Position numbers and translations under genes: made by a program. This document shows positions 34,786-47,940 of a DNA stretch of 64,000 bases, in pieces (the stretch's first letter is position 1; each line of letters opens with the position of its first letter). Under the pieces are notes generated by a model that did not search any database, was not told where the DNA came from, and saw nothing but the letters and a program-made list of their open reading frames with translations. Source of the DNA: Voacanga thouarsii (lineage: Eukaryota > Streptophyta > Magnoliopsida > Gentianales > Apocynaceae); the NCBI GenBank assembly GCA_026120185.1, contig JANUWF010001636.1:2046001-2110000 (forward strand). Reading direction: 5' to 3'.

Positions 34786-36300
34786 AAATCTTTAAACCGA
34801 CGCATACCGATTTTATATCTCAACTTTTCAAATGTTGCGATCGGTAAAGTCTTCGTGAAAATATCTCGCGAGGTTATCACATGACCGAATTTGTAACACA
34901 TCAATTTCACCTTTCTTCTGGAGTTCATGAGTAAAGAAGAATTTTGGTGAAATATGTTTTGTCCGATCTCCTTTAATATATCCTCCTCGTAATTGAGCTA
35001 TGCAAGCTGCATTGTCTTCATAAAGAGGAGTTGGAATACCTTTGATTGATGATAATCCATAACTTTCTCGGATATAATGAATCATGGATCTTAGCCATAC
35101 ACATTCTCGACTTGCTTCATGAATGGCTATAATTTTAGCATGATTTGAAGAAGTAGCTGCTATAGATTGTTTCGTAGAACGCCATGATATAGCAGTATTT
35201 CCACATGTAAATAGATAGCCCGTTTGAGAACGTGCTTTATGTGGATCAAATAAATAACCAACGATCTCGCATAACCTATCAATGTTGGACTGGTTTTATT
35301 TGAATAAAATAATCCGAGATCAATTGTACCTTGGAGATATCGAATGACTTGTTTAATTCCATTCCAATGTCGTCGTGTTGGTGAAGAACTAAATCTTGCT
35401 AATAAATTGACAAGCAAAAGCAATATCAGGTCGTGTATTATTAGCAAGATACATCAATGCACCAATTGCACTCGAGATATGGTACTTCAGGACTAAGGAG
35501 TTCTTCATCATTTTCTTGAGGTCGGAAAGGATCTTTATCCACATTTAATGATCGCACGATCATTGGAATACTCAATGGATGTGCTTTGTCCATGTAAAAT
35601 CTTTTTAGCACTTTTGCTGTATATGTTGATTGATGAATAAATGTTCCACTCTCCAAATGTTCAATTTGTAAACCAAGGCAAATTTTGGTTTTACCAAAAT
35701 CCTTGATTTCGAATTCTCTTTTAAATAATCAATTGTTTCTTGGAGCTCTTCAGGAGTTCCAATAAGATTAATATCATCAACATATATAGCTAATATCACA
35801 AATTTAGAACCAGATTTCTTAATAAAAACGCATGGACATACCTGGTCATTTTTAAATCCCGCTTTCAATAAATATTCACTAAGACGTGTAAACCACATGC
35901 GCCTGTATTGCTTCAGAGCCATATAATGATTTCTGCAACTTGATGGAGTAATTTTCACGAGGATAATGTTTATATGCTTCATGCATATGAAATCCTTCGG
36001 GGATTTTCATGTAAACATCATTTTCTAAATTTCCATACAAGTAAGCAAGTGACAACATCTAATAGGCGCATATCTATCTTTTCATGTACTCGCCAAACCG
36101 ATAAGATATCGGAGTGTAATAGCATCAACAATAGGAGAATAAGTTTCATCATAATCAATACCTGGTCTTTGTGAAAAACCTTGGGCTACTAATCGCGCTT
36201 TATATCGAACGATTTCACTCTTTTCATTGCGCTTTCGCACAAATATCCATTTGTAGCCAACAGGTTTTATACCTTCTGGTGTTCGGACTGCAGGTCCGAA
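34786..36300 (-). pseudogene. RNase H and reverse transcriptase of copia element 2
   Basis: Right to left: RT motifs near 36200-36290 (GYKWIFVRKRNE and RYKARLVAQG on the minus strand), then a segment at 35982-35605 with [28 protein letters not shown] and the catalytic AIYVDDINLIG. Unlike element 1 the YVDD box is present. RNase H is in pieces: LARFSSSPTRRHWNGIKQVI (35447-35160) and LYEDNAACIAQLRGGYIKGD (35085-34828). Frameshifts separate the parts, and small deletions are seen against element 1, so it is inactive. Confidence 0.87.
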
Positions 36301-36459
36301 GACTTCACGTTTTGTCGTTGCATTTAACTCCGATTGAATCGCATCTTTCCATTGCAGCCAATCTTTTCTATGCCGACATTCATCAATCGATATTGGTTCA
36401 GGATCATCATTATCCTGTGTAACATCAAGAGATATATTGTATGCAAATATATTATCAAT

Positions 36460-38330
36460 AACAGCTTTCTATCCGATTCCAACTTCTACCGAAGTGGTAT
36501 AATTGATAGAAATTTCAGTGTTACTTTCATCAACTTCTGGTTCTTTGTCATCAGTTCTCTCTTGGTCTTTATCATTCTTTTCTTCAATATGATCTTCTGG
36601 ATCATTTAATCCTCTTTTCTTTCGAGGATTTTTATCTTTAGAACCAAGAGGTCGGCCACGCTTCTGGCGTGTTTTTGACTCAGCAGCTATAGGTATAATA
36701 TTTTGTTCTGCTGGAACTTCAATTCGAATAGGAGCATTTATAGCTGGAATATGCGATTTTGTAACTCTTCCGGAGTCAACAAAAGCGTCTCGGCATTTGA
36801 TTTGCAATGCTTTGCAAATGAATTATCTTTTGAACTTCAAGTTCACATGCGCTTGTGCGCGGATCAAGATAATTTAATGATGTTGTCCAAGCAAGATCCT
36901 TTTTATGCTATTTTGGTTCTCCCCCTAATTTAGGGAATAATGATTCATCAAAATGACAATCAGCAAATCTTGCTGTGAATACATCTCCCGTCGTGGGTTC
37001 AACATACCCGATAATAGAGGGAGAATCATATCCAACGTATATCCCCTTTCTTCTTTGAGGACCCATCTTTGTACGTTGGTTTGGTGCAATTGGAATATAT
37101 ACAAGACACCCAAAAATTCTTAAATGAGCAATATTTGGTTCTCGACCCAAAAGCCAATTGCAAAGGAGAGAATTTATGATAACTAGCCGGTCTTATACGT
37201 ACAAGTGTTGCAAAGATGTAGAATAGCATGTCCCTGCGCAGATGTTGGGAGATTTGTTTTCATTAATAATGGTCTAGCAATTAATTGTAATCGTTTAATC
37301 AAAGATTCAAGCAAGACCATTCTGTGTGTGAACATGAGCTACAGGATGTTCAACATTAATCCCAATTGACATGCAATATGCATCAAAAGCATGTGATGAA
37401 AATTCACCAAAGATTATCCAAACGGATATTTTTAATGTGATGGTCCGGAAATTGTGCTCGTAATTTAATTATTTGAGCAAGTAATCTCGCAAACGCCAGG
37501 TTGCGAGTAGATAATAAACATACATGTGACCATCGGGATGATGCATCAATTAAGACCATAAAATATTTGAACGGTCCACATGGTGGATCAATAGGTCCAC
37601 AAATATCTCCGTGAATCTGTTTCGAGAAATGTAGGACTTTCAACCTCCTACTTTTACCGGTGATGGTTTAACAATTAATTTTCCTAGGGAACATGCAAGA
37701 CATGCGAATTTTTCTCGATGTTAATATCCTTTTATTTTTTAAAGGATGACCATGTGTATTCTCAATGATTCTTCTCATCATGGTAGATCCCGATGACCCA
37801 ACCGGTCATGCCAAATGCTAAAAGTAATAGGATCAAGAAACTTCGGTTTACTAGATGATGAATTTCAATTGTACGTATTTTTACAAAATATAGACCAAAG
37901 AGAAAAAGACGGCAGCTTTTCTAATACCGATTTCTTACCCAAATGCATTTGAGTAATAAAAAGATGCTCAATCCCATTTTCCTCATTTGTTTCAACATGA
38001 TACCCATTTCTCGCGATATCTTTAAAACTCAATAAATTTCTTCTGGATTTTGAGGAAAATAGTGCCTTATCAATAATAATTGTTGTTCCTTTAGGCAACA
38101 ATATACTAGCTCTTCCTGAGCCCTCAATTACATTTGCACTACCGTTTATCGTATAAATATTTATTTCTCCCATTTTGAGATCGAAAAATATTTCTCATTT
38201 TTTAGTATGGTGTGTGTAGTTCCACTATCAATAATGCATACATCATCATTAATAACAGCCATCCGAACACAAATATATATATGTAAACGTAAATATTATT
38301 AGAATAGAATGAAAATGAAAATACAAAAAT
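36460..38330 (-). pseudogene. Integrase and protease of copia element 2
   Basis: On the minus strand: protease region with CIIDSGTTHTI near 38235-38200 and a following frame 38173-37865 (INIYTINGSANVIEGSGR). Integrase zinc region near 37800, core at 37643-37404 (HGDICGPIDPPCG, LIDASSRWSHVCLL) and 37229-36925 (YVGYDSPSIIGYVEP). The frame of 36807-36469 carries a basic KRGRPLGSKDKNPRKKRG stretch, linker sequence before RT that could direct nuclear entry. Several frameshifts break the chain. Confidence 0.85.
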
Positions 38331-38539
38331 ATCGTGGTGAGGCTTTAGTTCTTTTGGACACCGCCATCACCAATTAAATGGTCTATCCTACCGTCCGGGT
38401 GTTCAAAAAATCCGATACATCCATATGGGTAATATTGATATTAAGATCTTCAGGATCACTATCGTCATCCTCAGCATTATTTATTGGATGTTGAGAAAAA
38501 TTTGCTTCCACATTTTTATTTTTCAATGAAGCTTGATAC

Positions 38540-39424
38540 AATTCAACTAAATGCTTAGCCGTACTGACGCTTTCGTGACCAATGACCTTTCATGCCACAT
38601 CTATAACATATATCCTCATGCTTTTCTTCAATTTCTTTTTCTTTTCCCTTATGATCTTTTCTCGTTCCACTTCGGTGGCCAGTATTTCTCACAGCTTTGA
38701 TTATAATTGTGATAAGGGAAATATCGAGCGTGTCTACGACCATAACCACGACCACGGTCACGGCCACGGCCACGACCACGACTATAACGATGGCTTCTGC
38801 TGGAGCCAACAGACATTCACTTCGGGAGTGCTCGTAGAGCCGCTTGGTCCGGCTTCATGATTTCTCAATAATAACTCATTATTTTTCTCTCGCAATGAGG
38901 AGGGCGATAATTAAATCAGTAAATTTTGTATACCCATTTTCTCGATATTGTTGTCGCAGGACAATATTCGAGGCATGAAAGGTGGAGAATGTCTTCTCCA
39001 ACATATCTTCATCAGTCACTTTTTCTCCGCATAATTTTAATTGAGATGTAATTTTATACATTGCGGAGCTATATTCATTCACGGTTTTAAAAACTTGCAA
39101 CCTCAGGTACAACCATTCATACCATGCAGTAGGTAGTACGACCATTTTCAGGTGGTCAAATCTTTCTTTTAAATTTACTCATAGGCCATATGGATCTTTT
39201 TCGGTAAGATATTCCATTTTCAAATTTTCATCGAGATGACGACGAATAAAAATCAAAGCTTTAGCCTTGTGTTGTGCAGATGCACTATTATTTGCTTGAA
39301 TAGTTTCACTAAGGCCTTCAGCATTTAGATGCATTTCTACATCGAGAACCCATGACATATAATTTTTTCCAGAAATATCAAGGGCTACAAATTCGAGTTT
39401 CGCGATGTTAGCTATAGAGATCAA
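38540..39424 (-). pseudogene. gag of copia element 2
   Basis: Start region MISIANIAKLEFVALDISGK at 39424, then LKLCGEKVTDEDMLEKTF at about 39050-38990. A histidine/arginine/glycine-rich segment and the zinc knuckle CYRCGMKGHWSRKR (about 38605-38565) follow. As in element 1 the last Cys of the knuckle is Arg, so this change predates the two insertions. Confidence 0.83.
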
Positions 39425-39516
39425 TAAATGCGTACCTGTCTTCTGGCTTTGGTAACGGCAGAAACTCGTGCTTAGTCTTCTAGCTTTTGTACCGGTAGAG
39501 ACTCTTGCTGATAACG

Positions 39517-39868
39517 TGTTATAAAATTAGGGTAGTGTTAGAATAAAATCTTCACACTACACACTAATAAAACTCTAACTATTTTGCACAAGAATTTCTC
39601 TCTTTCTTTTCTCTCACAAATTTCTCTAATCTTTCTTTCACTAATCTTTCTTTCACAAAATAATGGTGTGTTACAAGCTTAGAGAATAGCTCTATTTATA
39701 GAGCTCTAATTAGTGGATTACATCATGGCATTCATCATCTTCCACTAATCTTAATTAGTGGTGTCTCTACTAAATGGTGAACATCCATAAAAATCTTCTA
39801 ATAATTCACATAAATTCATAATTAGTGGAGCCTCCACTAATTAATAAAGATCCCAATAATTCATAATA
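39517..39868 (-). repeat. 5' LTR of copia element 2
   Basis: 352 bp; followed on its outer side by TSD ATAAA (39869-39873). Confidence 0.9.
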
Positions 39869-39873
39869 ATAAA

Positions 39874-40444
39874 ATAGATGAAGTAATTTGTAAACATTTA
39901 ATAAATTTTTTTAAAAATTATAAATAAAAATTATTAATATCTATTTTACCCTTTTATTTTGCGTTCTTTCTTTCGTGCAATGGAAAAATATCAAACAAGG
40001 AGAAAAGAAACGAAGAATTGTCATTAGTGGATTCCAAAAGTTCATGCACTCACGGCTCAGGTCAAGGATACCTCACAGATCGCCACGTGTCTTTATCAAG
40101 GTTTTCAAACGGCGCACACATATCAATACGAATCGCACAGAATTCGATACACTTTGAAAGTTACTACTCATTCACGTAGTAACTCTCAAGTGCGTTATAC
40201 TCTTTATCAGTCGACGCAAAAGTCAAAACGCAAGCAGTATTCGCCGATTCCGACCGATCTCTGAATTGCGGAGCCGAATTCAGCAGAGAAGTTAGGGTTT
40301 TGGCCGCTCTAAAACCTATTCTTCTCCGCCGGTCTACTTACGTCTTGTTTTTAATTGTCGAATCGAGGTACGTTACGATATGCGTTTTGCATTGTAGGTA
40401 ATGTAGAGGTGTTTTTAACGTGTAGTTGTGCATATTAGCAGTTG
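39874..40444 (+). promoter_or_regulatory. IPK1 upstream region and 5' leader with a candidate short intron
   Basis: Only about 0.57 kb separates copia element 2 from the IPK1 start. The leader near 40270-40367 (GCCGAATTCAGCAGAG, TTAGGGTTTTGGCCG) looks like a plant 5' UTR. A 74-bp intron is likely: donor GAG|GTACGT at 40368, acceptor ATTAGCAG ending at 40441, three bases before the ATG. No clear TATA box was placed, so the transcription start is open. Confidence 0.5.
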
Positions 40445-43400
40445 ATGGCTGTGGAATTGAAGGCAAAGGACGCGAGTGAGTGGTGTTACAGAGGGGAAGG
40501 AGCTGTTAATCTTGTTCTTTCTTATTCTGGAAATTCTTCTACTTTTGTACGTTTTTTTCCCCTAATAATTCTTTTATGCATTTTCACTTGAAAATTTCTT
40601 GCAATTTTATCAGTCAAACTTGTTCTTGTTGCAAAATGATATCTTGCGTGCATTCTGTCTTGGTTACTTTGGGAATTTTGAACTTATATTTTTTGAAAAA
40701 AGTTTTAACTTTTCTCATCTGCTGTGGGTGTGACAGCCAATCTAAAATTGCAAGGAGTTTGTGATGGTTAAATAAATAATAAAAAAAAGGGTCAGGAAAT
40801 GAACTTTCTAATTCCTGCTTGTGGTATTGGGTTTCTTGATTGGAATTCTGTATTTGGAAGTGGAAATGAGGCATTTATTTTGTGTATGCAACATCAATAT
40901 GAAAGCTGATATGGACACATAAAACACAGAGAGAGAGAGAGAGTGTGTGTGTGTGTGTGCAATAGAACATTGGTGAATGCTATCTATTTTTTTTAAATTT
41001 TTTTTTCACTAATGCCAATGAGTTTTCACTTTTTGTTATTGTTTTACCCAAGTAGGGGAATTTTCCTTCTATTCTAGGACACTATCATTCCTATAGGTTT
41101 TTGAAATTTGGGAGTTGGACCTTTGACACAGAATTCAAGATTTGGATTTTTTTTTTTTAAATATCTCACTGCCAAATTTTATTTGATCTGCCAGATTGGA
41201 AAAGTGTTAAGGATACAAAAGACTTCGAAAAACGGATCTCAAAGCGAGAATGGTCATTCAGCTTTAACGTCGCATGAATGCCTCTTGTGGAAAGAAATAG
41301 AAGAGCTCATATCAGCCCCAACAAGGGAAATTGCAGAGCATCTATATGTAAAGCATATAATGTCCCGGTTGTTAGGTTCTACACATGTTGATCCTGGGGT
41401 ATGTTTTTGCCCTTGATTGTTTCTGCAGGGATTTCATTTCATTATATTCAAGTCTTCTCGACCAACTGTGTAAACTATGACCTATCATCATAATCTCTTA
41501 GCACCATCCATTATGGTTGTCATTCTAATTTTCTTTGGTATGCCCTAAATGTTGGGTAAATTGCACTTTCTTAGCTGCAGAATTCTATTGTTGGTCCACT
41601 CCTTTGGAGCCCTTTTTTTGTTTCATAGTTAATTAACTAAAATGTCATCTGTTGGATGCCACTAAAGCGTAAAAAGGCAATTATGCTGTTCACATTGTGT
41701 TCGTTTATTTTTCATTTTGAGAGTTTGTGGTTCATGATCCATATACTCCCTTCGCAAGTTATGTTGACATTTTAACATTTTGCTGCAGAAGAACTAAGAG
41801 CTGGAAGTCATACACTAATCCACACAGTAAATTGTTGTCTGGCAAATGATTTCATAGCAGATTTAAGCCTACATGCATAACATCAAATTTTCTTCCTCCA
41901 TCTCATAATCAGCTTTTGTTCTCTTTTTCTTGCAACTTTGCAGACGCATATACGTGTTTCCAAGGAATTTCTTGAGGCAGTTGAGAAGAAAGTTCTTTCT
42001 CAACGTCCTTCTTGGCGGGTTAATGCTGGCAAGGTCAATCTCCTGTGCGATTCTGTTCTTCTGATATCTGATCATTCAGTTTTCCCCCACGGTACTTATT
42101 CTCAAATGCTTGTAAAAGATTGCTTCCTGTTCCAGTCATCCTTATTATAACCTACAGTATATATGCTTGCAGAAAAACATTTCCTTTTAACATATATCTG
42201 GTGATAAAGCAGGAAAAGAAAAAGAAAAACATCACTTGCTAAGATTAAAAATTTGCAAGAACGAAGAATGGATGAGAATATCTAAAAATTGAGATGAATC
42301 GAGGAGTTTAATATTCACTATTTTATTTCTTTCTATTTCTTCATGTTTGCATTCTTGGAACATGGGGATCTATTCGCTATTTTTCTGGAGTAGGGTTTCA
42401 GCAGTGGCTTAAGTCAATCCAGGGTGAAAGTTACTTGTACTTCATTACACTTCTTTATGCCCTATCTCTTTGGATTCAGAATTTCTCTCTTCACTTCTTG
42501 GTTATAAGTGAAGTTGATCAATCTTCAGAGAATAGGTGTTTCATTTACAGTTTTTCAACCAAGAAAAACCAATTTATATGTGAATCCAAGTTAATTTATG
42601 ACAGATGGATTGAAAAGAAAATTTCCTTTCTTCAACACCAACTTTTGTTCTCAGAGGAACAAAAGTATGGGATATCAGGAGTTAAGAAAATGTAAACTAA
42701 TTATCTTCATTCTTTTCCTGCTGCATTCTATTTAAGGTGCAACTTCCTTAATTGCTTCATTTGTTAGTGGAAGAGACTTTAGGACTTCTCCTCTTGGCCA
42801 ATTTTGTTGGCAGTCTTGCAAATTGGCATTATGCAGCGGTACTTCAGATAATAATTAAAAACCAAACATGTTTCTTTTTTCTTTTGTTTTTTTGTTGGTG
42901 GGGGTGGTTGGGAGGGAAGTTTGGTGGGTGGGGAAGGGAGTAGAAAAATGAACTGCATTTTTAATATTCAAGTCTTATTTTCTTATTGGTACCTTTTGAA
43001 AATTGTTTCACATAAGTACAGTCATACAAGGCATTTGTCTGTAACATGAGTCGTTAGTCTGTCTTATTTCTATTTCTAAATATTCTATTCTTCTGATCCT
43101 TGTCACATGCTGGTTGTTGACTTGGAATTGTTGTTTGTATATGCTGTTTGACCAATACATTTACATGCTTGAACAAATTTAGTTGTTCTTTATTTAGTTA
43201 TGAATTTAATGTATGTGCTCTTGTGGGTTAATATTCTTTTTATTTCATTTTTGCTTGTACTTACTAAGTTTTGTTGATTTCCTCAGGGTTTCTTGAACAG
43301 GAATTGTGTGTGTGTGTTGAGATCAAGGTGCTTCCCTCTTTTCTTTATATTACCTTTCTGCTTTTGTTGCTATTGACCATTTTGATGTTACTTGAGTTTT

Positions 43401-45524
43401 GTTGACATACTTGTTTCACAAGCAGCCCAAGTGTGGATTTCTGCCAGAGTCAAAATACATAGAGGAAGGAAACGCCATTAAAAGAAGCGTGACTCGTTTT
43501 AAGATGCACCAGGCTCTAAAGTTGCATGAAGGAAAGGTGAATGCTCACTTTTTTGTCATTTTTATGTTGAGACAAAGATGATATTTAGTGAAGTTGTCAA
43601 TTTTAGTTGCTTCATTGCATAGTGTTTCTTTTGTCAGCTTGAAACCTTATACCTGATATGCTATTGCACAAGGCTCCTATCACTTTGGAGTTTATGTATG
43701 TTTTCATCTTTTGTATCAGATATCAGAAGTAAGTGAATATGATCCGCTAGATTTATTCGCTGGATCTAAGGATAGAGTACACAAAGCCATAAAGGCCCTT
43801 TATAGAACCCCTCAGAACAATTTCAGAGTTTTCTTGAATGGTTCCCTAATATTTGGTGGCTTGGGTGGCGGCACTAAAAGTACTAGTGACGTTGTTGGGG
43901 AAGATTTTGAAAGTGCACTTAAGTGCATCATTGGAGCAGAAGATGGGATGCGTACGGAGCATTTTTTGGAGCTTGTCTCCGAGGTACTTTACAGATCAGG
44001 ATTACTAGATCGGCTTCTTGATGTCCAGAAACGTGATAGTATTGACATTGAAGGCGCAATTCATGCATATTATGACATTGTTTCTCAGTCTTGTATTTTG
44101 TGTAGAAATATAAATGAAAATAAACTTTCAAATAGATATATCAATTTGCATTCCAAGCCATTGGAGGAAAGCTTGAGAATTGTGAGAGACTATTTGATAG
44201 CTGCAACTGCAAAGGACTTGAGTATGATGCTCAGTTTTCGACCCAGAGAAAAAAGGGCTGCAGGTTCTTTGTATGATATTCTTGTTCTGAAATCGACCAA
44301 TCAATCTTTTGACTACAAGGTACATATATTTTTCCTTCTGCTCTGATCCCATGCATGTCTTCTAAAACAGAGAATAGCCTTTTTTAAGCAAGCTAGTTTA
44401 GAGTCATTTCTCTCAAATCATACATACCTTTTGAAAGAACTGGATTGTTTTTCAAGTCTTGTCTTAATTAAATCAATCTGATGGTGTTATTCTGATGAAA
44501 ATGATGCAGTACGGACTGCATAGCTTCATTCCAATGCTGAAAATTGCATTGACATGGTTGCTATTTGTGCCCCTTTTCACATCTGTTTTTAAGCTTCCAA
44601 GACCAATTTCATATTGAAAGCATTTTGCTATCTGTTGCTCGCTTAATAGCTTGCTATGCCAATACTGAAAATTTTCATGAAATTTCTCTAATTTCAGCAA
44701 TCATGTTTTGTCTTCACTTGCTTGGTCACTCGTGATTTTTCATATTATGCAGGTTTCTTTTATAGACCTGGACATGAAACCTTTGACAAAAATGGAGTAC
44801 TACTATGAATTAGACCAGGAGATTGTTCAGTTCTATGCTCAGATGGTTAAAACAAAGCCTTATCTCGAAAACAATGTATGTACTGCAGAGAATTTGTATC
44901 CAGACAAAGGGAGTTCGGTAAAGGATGATTCTCATACTAAACATATTTGCAGGTAATTTGAAACTGGTTACAAGGTCTTAAGTGTTGATTTTTTAGGTTT
45001 TGCATAAATTTGTTTCGTCTTCATTGGACTGTGTCGCGGCTTTGCTGTGAACAGTTATTTTGTTTTAATCAGGCTGTGACCCCTTTATTTGGTATTTGAA
45101 TTTGTGATTGCCAAGGCAAAGACTCTTCCTGCCATGTGGAAAATAAATCCACTTATTTAGTTAATTTTGAATTTCCTAACTATCTATTTCTTTTGTCAAT
45201 GGGCATATTGGTTTCATACTATTACATGCTGTCTTTTTCTAAATTTGAATTTCTTGACTTTTACATGATTCCTATTCCTCTCTTAGAGCACTAAGCATCG
45301 GGAGACTTGTGCACTTGATACTTTGTATATACAAAGAAAATTCTGCACTTCGTTAACCTTGATTAATGAATACAAACATGTTGAGAGGGAGTGTACTTCG
45401 ACGAAAAATCATAGTTTTGAATGATGCACGAAGACAATGTGTGTTTAACTATACGCATAACTCTGGCTTTCTTGTCTTCTATTATTATTTTGGTTTTTAT
45501 TTTTTCAGGGGGAGGGACGAATGA
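40445..45524 (+). CDS. IPK1: Inositol-pentakisphosphate 2-kinase (IPK1), 8 coding exons
   Basis: Makes phytate: transfers a phosphate from ATP to the 2-OH of inositol 1,3,4,5,6-pentakisphosphate, in cytosol and nucleus. Coding exons: 40445-40546, 41195-41398, 41944-42091, 43287-43327, 43426-43536, 43720-44319, 44753-44952, 45509-45524; 473 residues, close to the family's about 450-490. All junctions are GT-AG and in phase. Visible motifs: YRGEGAVNLVLSYSG (nucleotide loop, residue about 15-30), IGKVLRIQK (ATP-binding Arg/Lys), VCVEIKPKCGFLP (the EIKPK motif), YDPLDLFAG, LFLNGSLIFGG-like FRVFLNGSLIFGG, and VSFIDLDMKPL with the catalytic Asp. Start chosen at the first ATG, where MAVELKAKDASEWCYRGEG fits the family N-terminus. 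The 3' end is uncertain: without the last intron the frame ends at TAA 44954-44956. No lesions seen; it appears functional. Confidence 0.93.
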
Positions 45525-46419
45525 AGTGGAATTTGGGTGGTTTTGATGAATACCTTAAGAAATATTTTGTTGATTTCACAGTAATTTTCTTGATCTTCTA
45601 AGCATGGAGCTGACGGTAAAGTTAATCACCATCCTCTTATACTGATTTGAATAACTGCAACACAATCAAGGATCATTATTGTGAAGTAGTTAATGGGGCA
45701 ATCTGATTTGGTTTGCCTCCAATTTTATGAGGAAAAAAAGGAATGTTCCTGGAATGCACGTATTTTACTGTATATTTGCCCATGTTCCTACTCTGGTAGT
45801 GTTGTTCAGTAAATGAAATTCTGCTTTGGAACCTTTGTTGGGTGTACATATCTGATCTAAGTGGTTGTTTACTCTAGTTTCACAGAGATCAGAGATTAAG
45901 TGAAGACCCATGCAGAAAGTGACAGATCAGACTTTTCCTTCCCTACAAGGAATGTGACATATCAACTACTTTGTTGCCTTACCATCCCAAGTCCACATGA
46001 GCTATTTATTCGCACAGCTGGATAGTCAATAACTTTGGGCTGAGGAAATGGCTTGCTGCGCTGAAGGACAAGAATATTGAGTATAAATCAAACCTCAGTT
46101 GGCCACTACACTCACATATTTGTAATCTTCCATAATTTTACTTGTAACCCTCAAATTTGAGGGTCAGCCTCAAATTTGTATGCAGTTGTTGTTGTAACCT
46201 ATTGTGGTCTAACAAAATGAATTCTAAAAAGTGAAAATGTTGTATTCTGCATGTCATCGTACTTGCTTATTGAACAAACTTGTATATTGGAAAGACCTTT
46301 TTGACTGTAGCATTGTTGCAATGTGAGGTATGGACAGAAAATTCAACAATTTGATTTGCAATTCCCATTTCAATGGAACCATTTTTGGTCAAGAAAATGA
46401 CTGGGGACCTAAAACACAA

Positions 46420-46511
<92 letters not shown>

Positions 46512-47940
46512 GTTTTAGGTGGCACTATGTAACTCTTCATACCTGGAATTTGACCATGCTTATTATGTTCTTGTGGGTTTAAAATGGCACAATACTCATT
46601 CATCATATTCATATGCACCAGAGATGTTTGCCATGTTAAGAATATTTTCTCATTTTATTTTCCAGTCACTCTACTCCTCCCAGTACCTGGTTCAGTTTCC
46701 AGGAGGCCTCCAACTTATCCAAAGGAGGTTACAGGATGTTTTTGGATGTTCTGCAGTGTTACGATTGATTTAATTCCGAAAAATCGGCCTGTAATCATAT
46801 GATTTTATCCTGTGTGAAAAGGAATTGTACCACATAAATTCATACTTAGGCAATGTAAAGCTGACATGTAGGACTTGATCTTACAATCTATGTCCTTAAC
46901 AAAAGCAAGATTTGTTTAGTTGATTAGCTTTTAATTTGGTTGCTTCGCGTGCAAGATCACATTTTGATTGGCAGCTGCTGAAGCACTTTGTCATCCAGGC
47001 AATCTCAAAACAATCTTGAGCGCGTACTGCTTGCTGTAATCAGAGGCAATTCTTGAATGTGCATATTGCTGATGATTGTGGGGCTGTCTGCTGGCTGGTC
47101 CTACTTCCTGACTTCAAAGGTCTGTCTGCCTTTCTCTTTCTCAATAAATAAATGAACAAAAGTAACATCGAACTTTTGTTAGCATGAATTCTGGGGTTGG
47201 GTTATTACTACGTTGTGGCTGCAAAGGATTTTTAGACAACATTCCATATAATCTTATACCATGTGCTAAACCGGGTATTAGGATCATCTCCTTGACTGCT
47301 TACTTTACGTTTTTCTCTTGCTTCTTATCACCGTTAGCTCTTGGAGAGCATCCCTATTAGCACTTGGAAGAAATCTTTCCGACTATTGAGCTGCAAGCTG
47401 AGCTGTTGCATACACATAGTTAAGCCCTATAAATTAAAATTGTTCCAAGTCAAACCTGTGATAGTCTTGAAAAGTATTAATATTCCATGTTATTGAACAA
47501 GGCCAAAATTCTCAGAGAAAACACAAGATATGCATGCATACATAGGAATATATGGCTTTGCAACAAACCGCCTTGCGAGTAGTTAGGGGAACTGTAATTT
47601 GTGAAGCATCTACATGACTCTGTTAGCGATGGTAGTTTAAATTCATTTTTATCCTCTGCGCTAGTTCAGTGCAGTGGTGCACCCACTGGGTAGAAAGGGA
47701 GAGAACCAAGTCCACATTAAATGTAGAGGGTAAAGTTATAGCCATTGGGTAATCACTGAATAGCCTTCTGACAAGCATTTACTCCTAGTCACCAACACAT
47801 ACTGTCAGTCCATTTACTACTGTACCAGACCTAGGACTAAGAAGTAATTAACCCTCCAACAGAAAAATAGACTGGGAATTCATAACATAATGACTCTGTG
47901 GTGAACTAACTATATAACTATATAAGTAAGTAGCATCTCC
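45525..47940. other. IPK1 3' flank and intergenic region
   Basis: Probably 3' UTR and terminator at first, then non-coding sequence. It includes the inverted-repeat-flanked microsatellite at 46407-46520. Short frames (46519-46773, 46584-46802) have no recognisable domain. No gene supported. Confidence 0.6.
46407..46520. repeat. AAAT/TA microsatellite flanked by a 14-bp perfect inverted repeat
   Basis: ACCTAAAACACAAT (46407-46420) and ATTGTGTTTTAGGT (46507-46520) are exact reverse complements. Between them are an (AAAT)n run and then a TA run. The whole can fold into a hairpin; it may be the remnant of a small inverted-repeat element whose core became a microsatellite. Confidence 0.8.

Larger units (their letters stand above)
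34282..39868 (-). mobile_element. Ty1/copia element 2 (5.6 kb, inverted sister of element 1)
   Basis: Two 352-bp LTRs (34282-34633 and 39517-39868) on the minus strand. LTRs end TATAACA as in element 1, but both start TATTATGAAT rather than TGTTATGAAT, so the terminal dinucleotide is TA. The flanking ATAAA duplication supports the boundary. Polypurine tract (minus) is at 34634-34644; primer-binding region ACGTTATCAGCAAGAG lies just inside 39517. Coding order on the minus strand from right to left: gag, protease, integrase, RT, RNase H. Confidence 0.9.

Noticed and set aside
46519..46802. Two overlapping frames after the microsatellite
   Set aside because: Overlapping in different phases, with no domain; likely chance.
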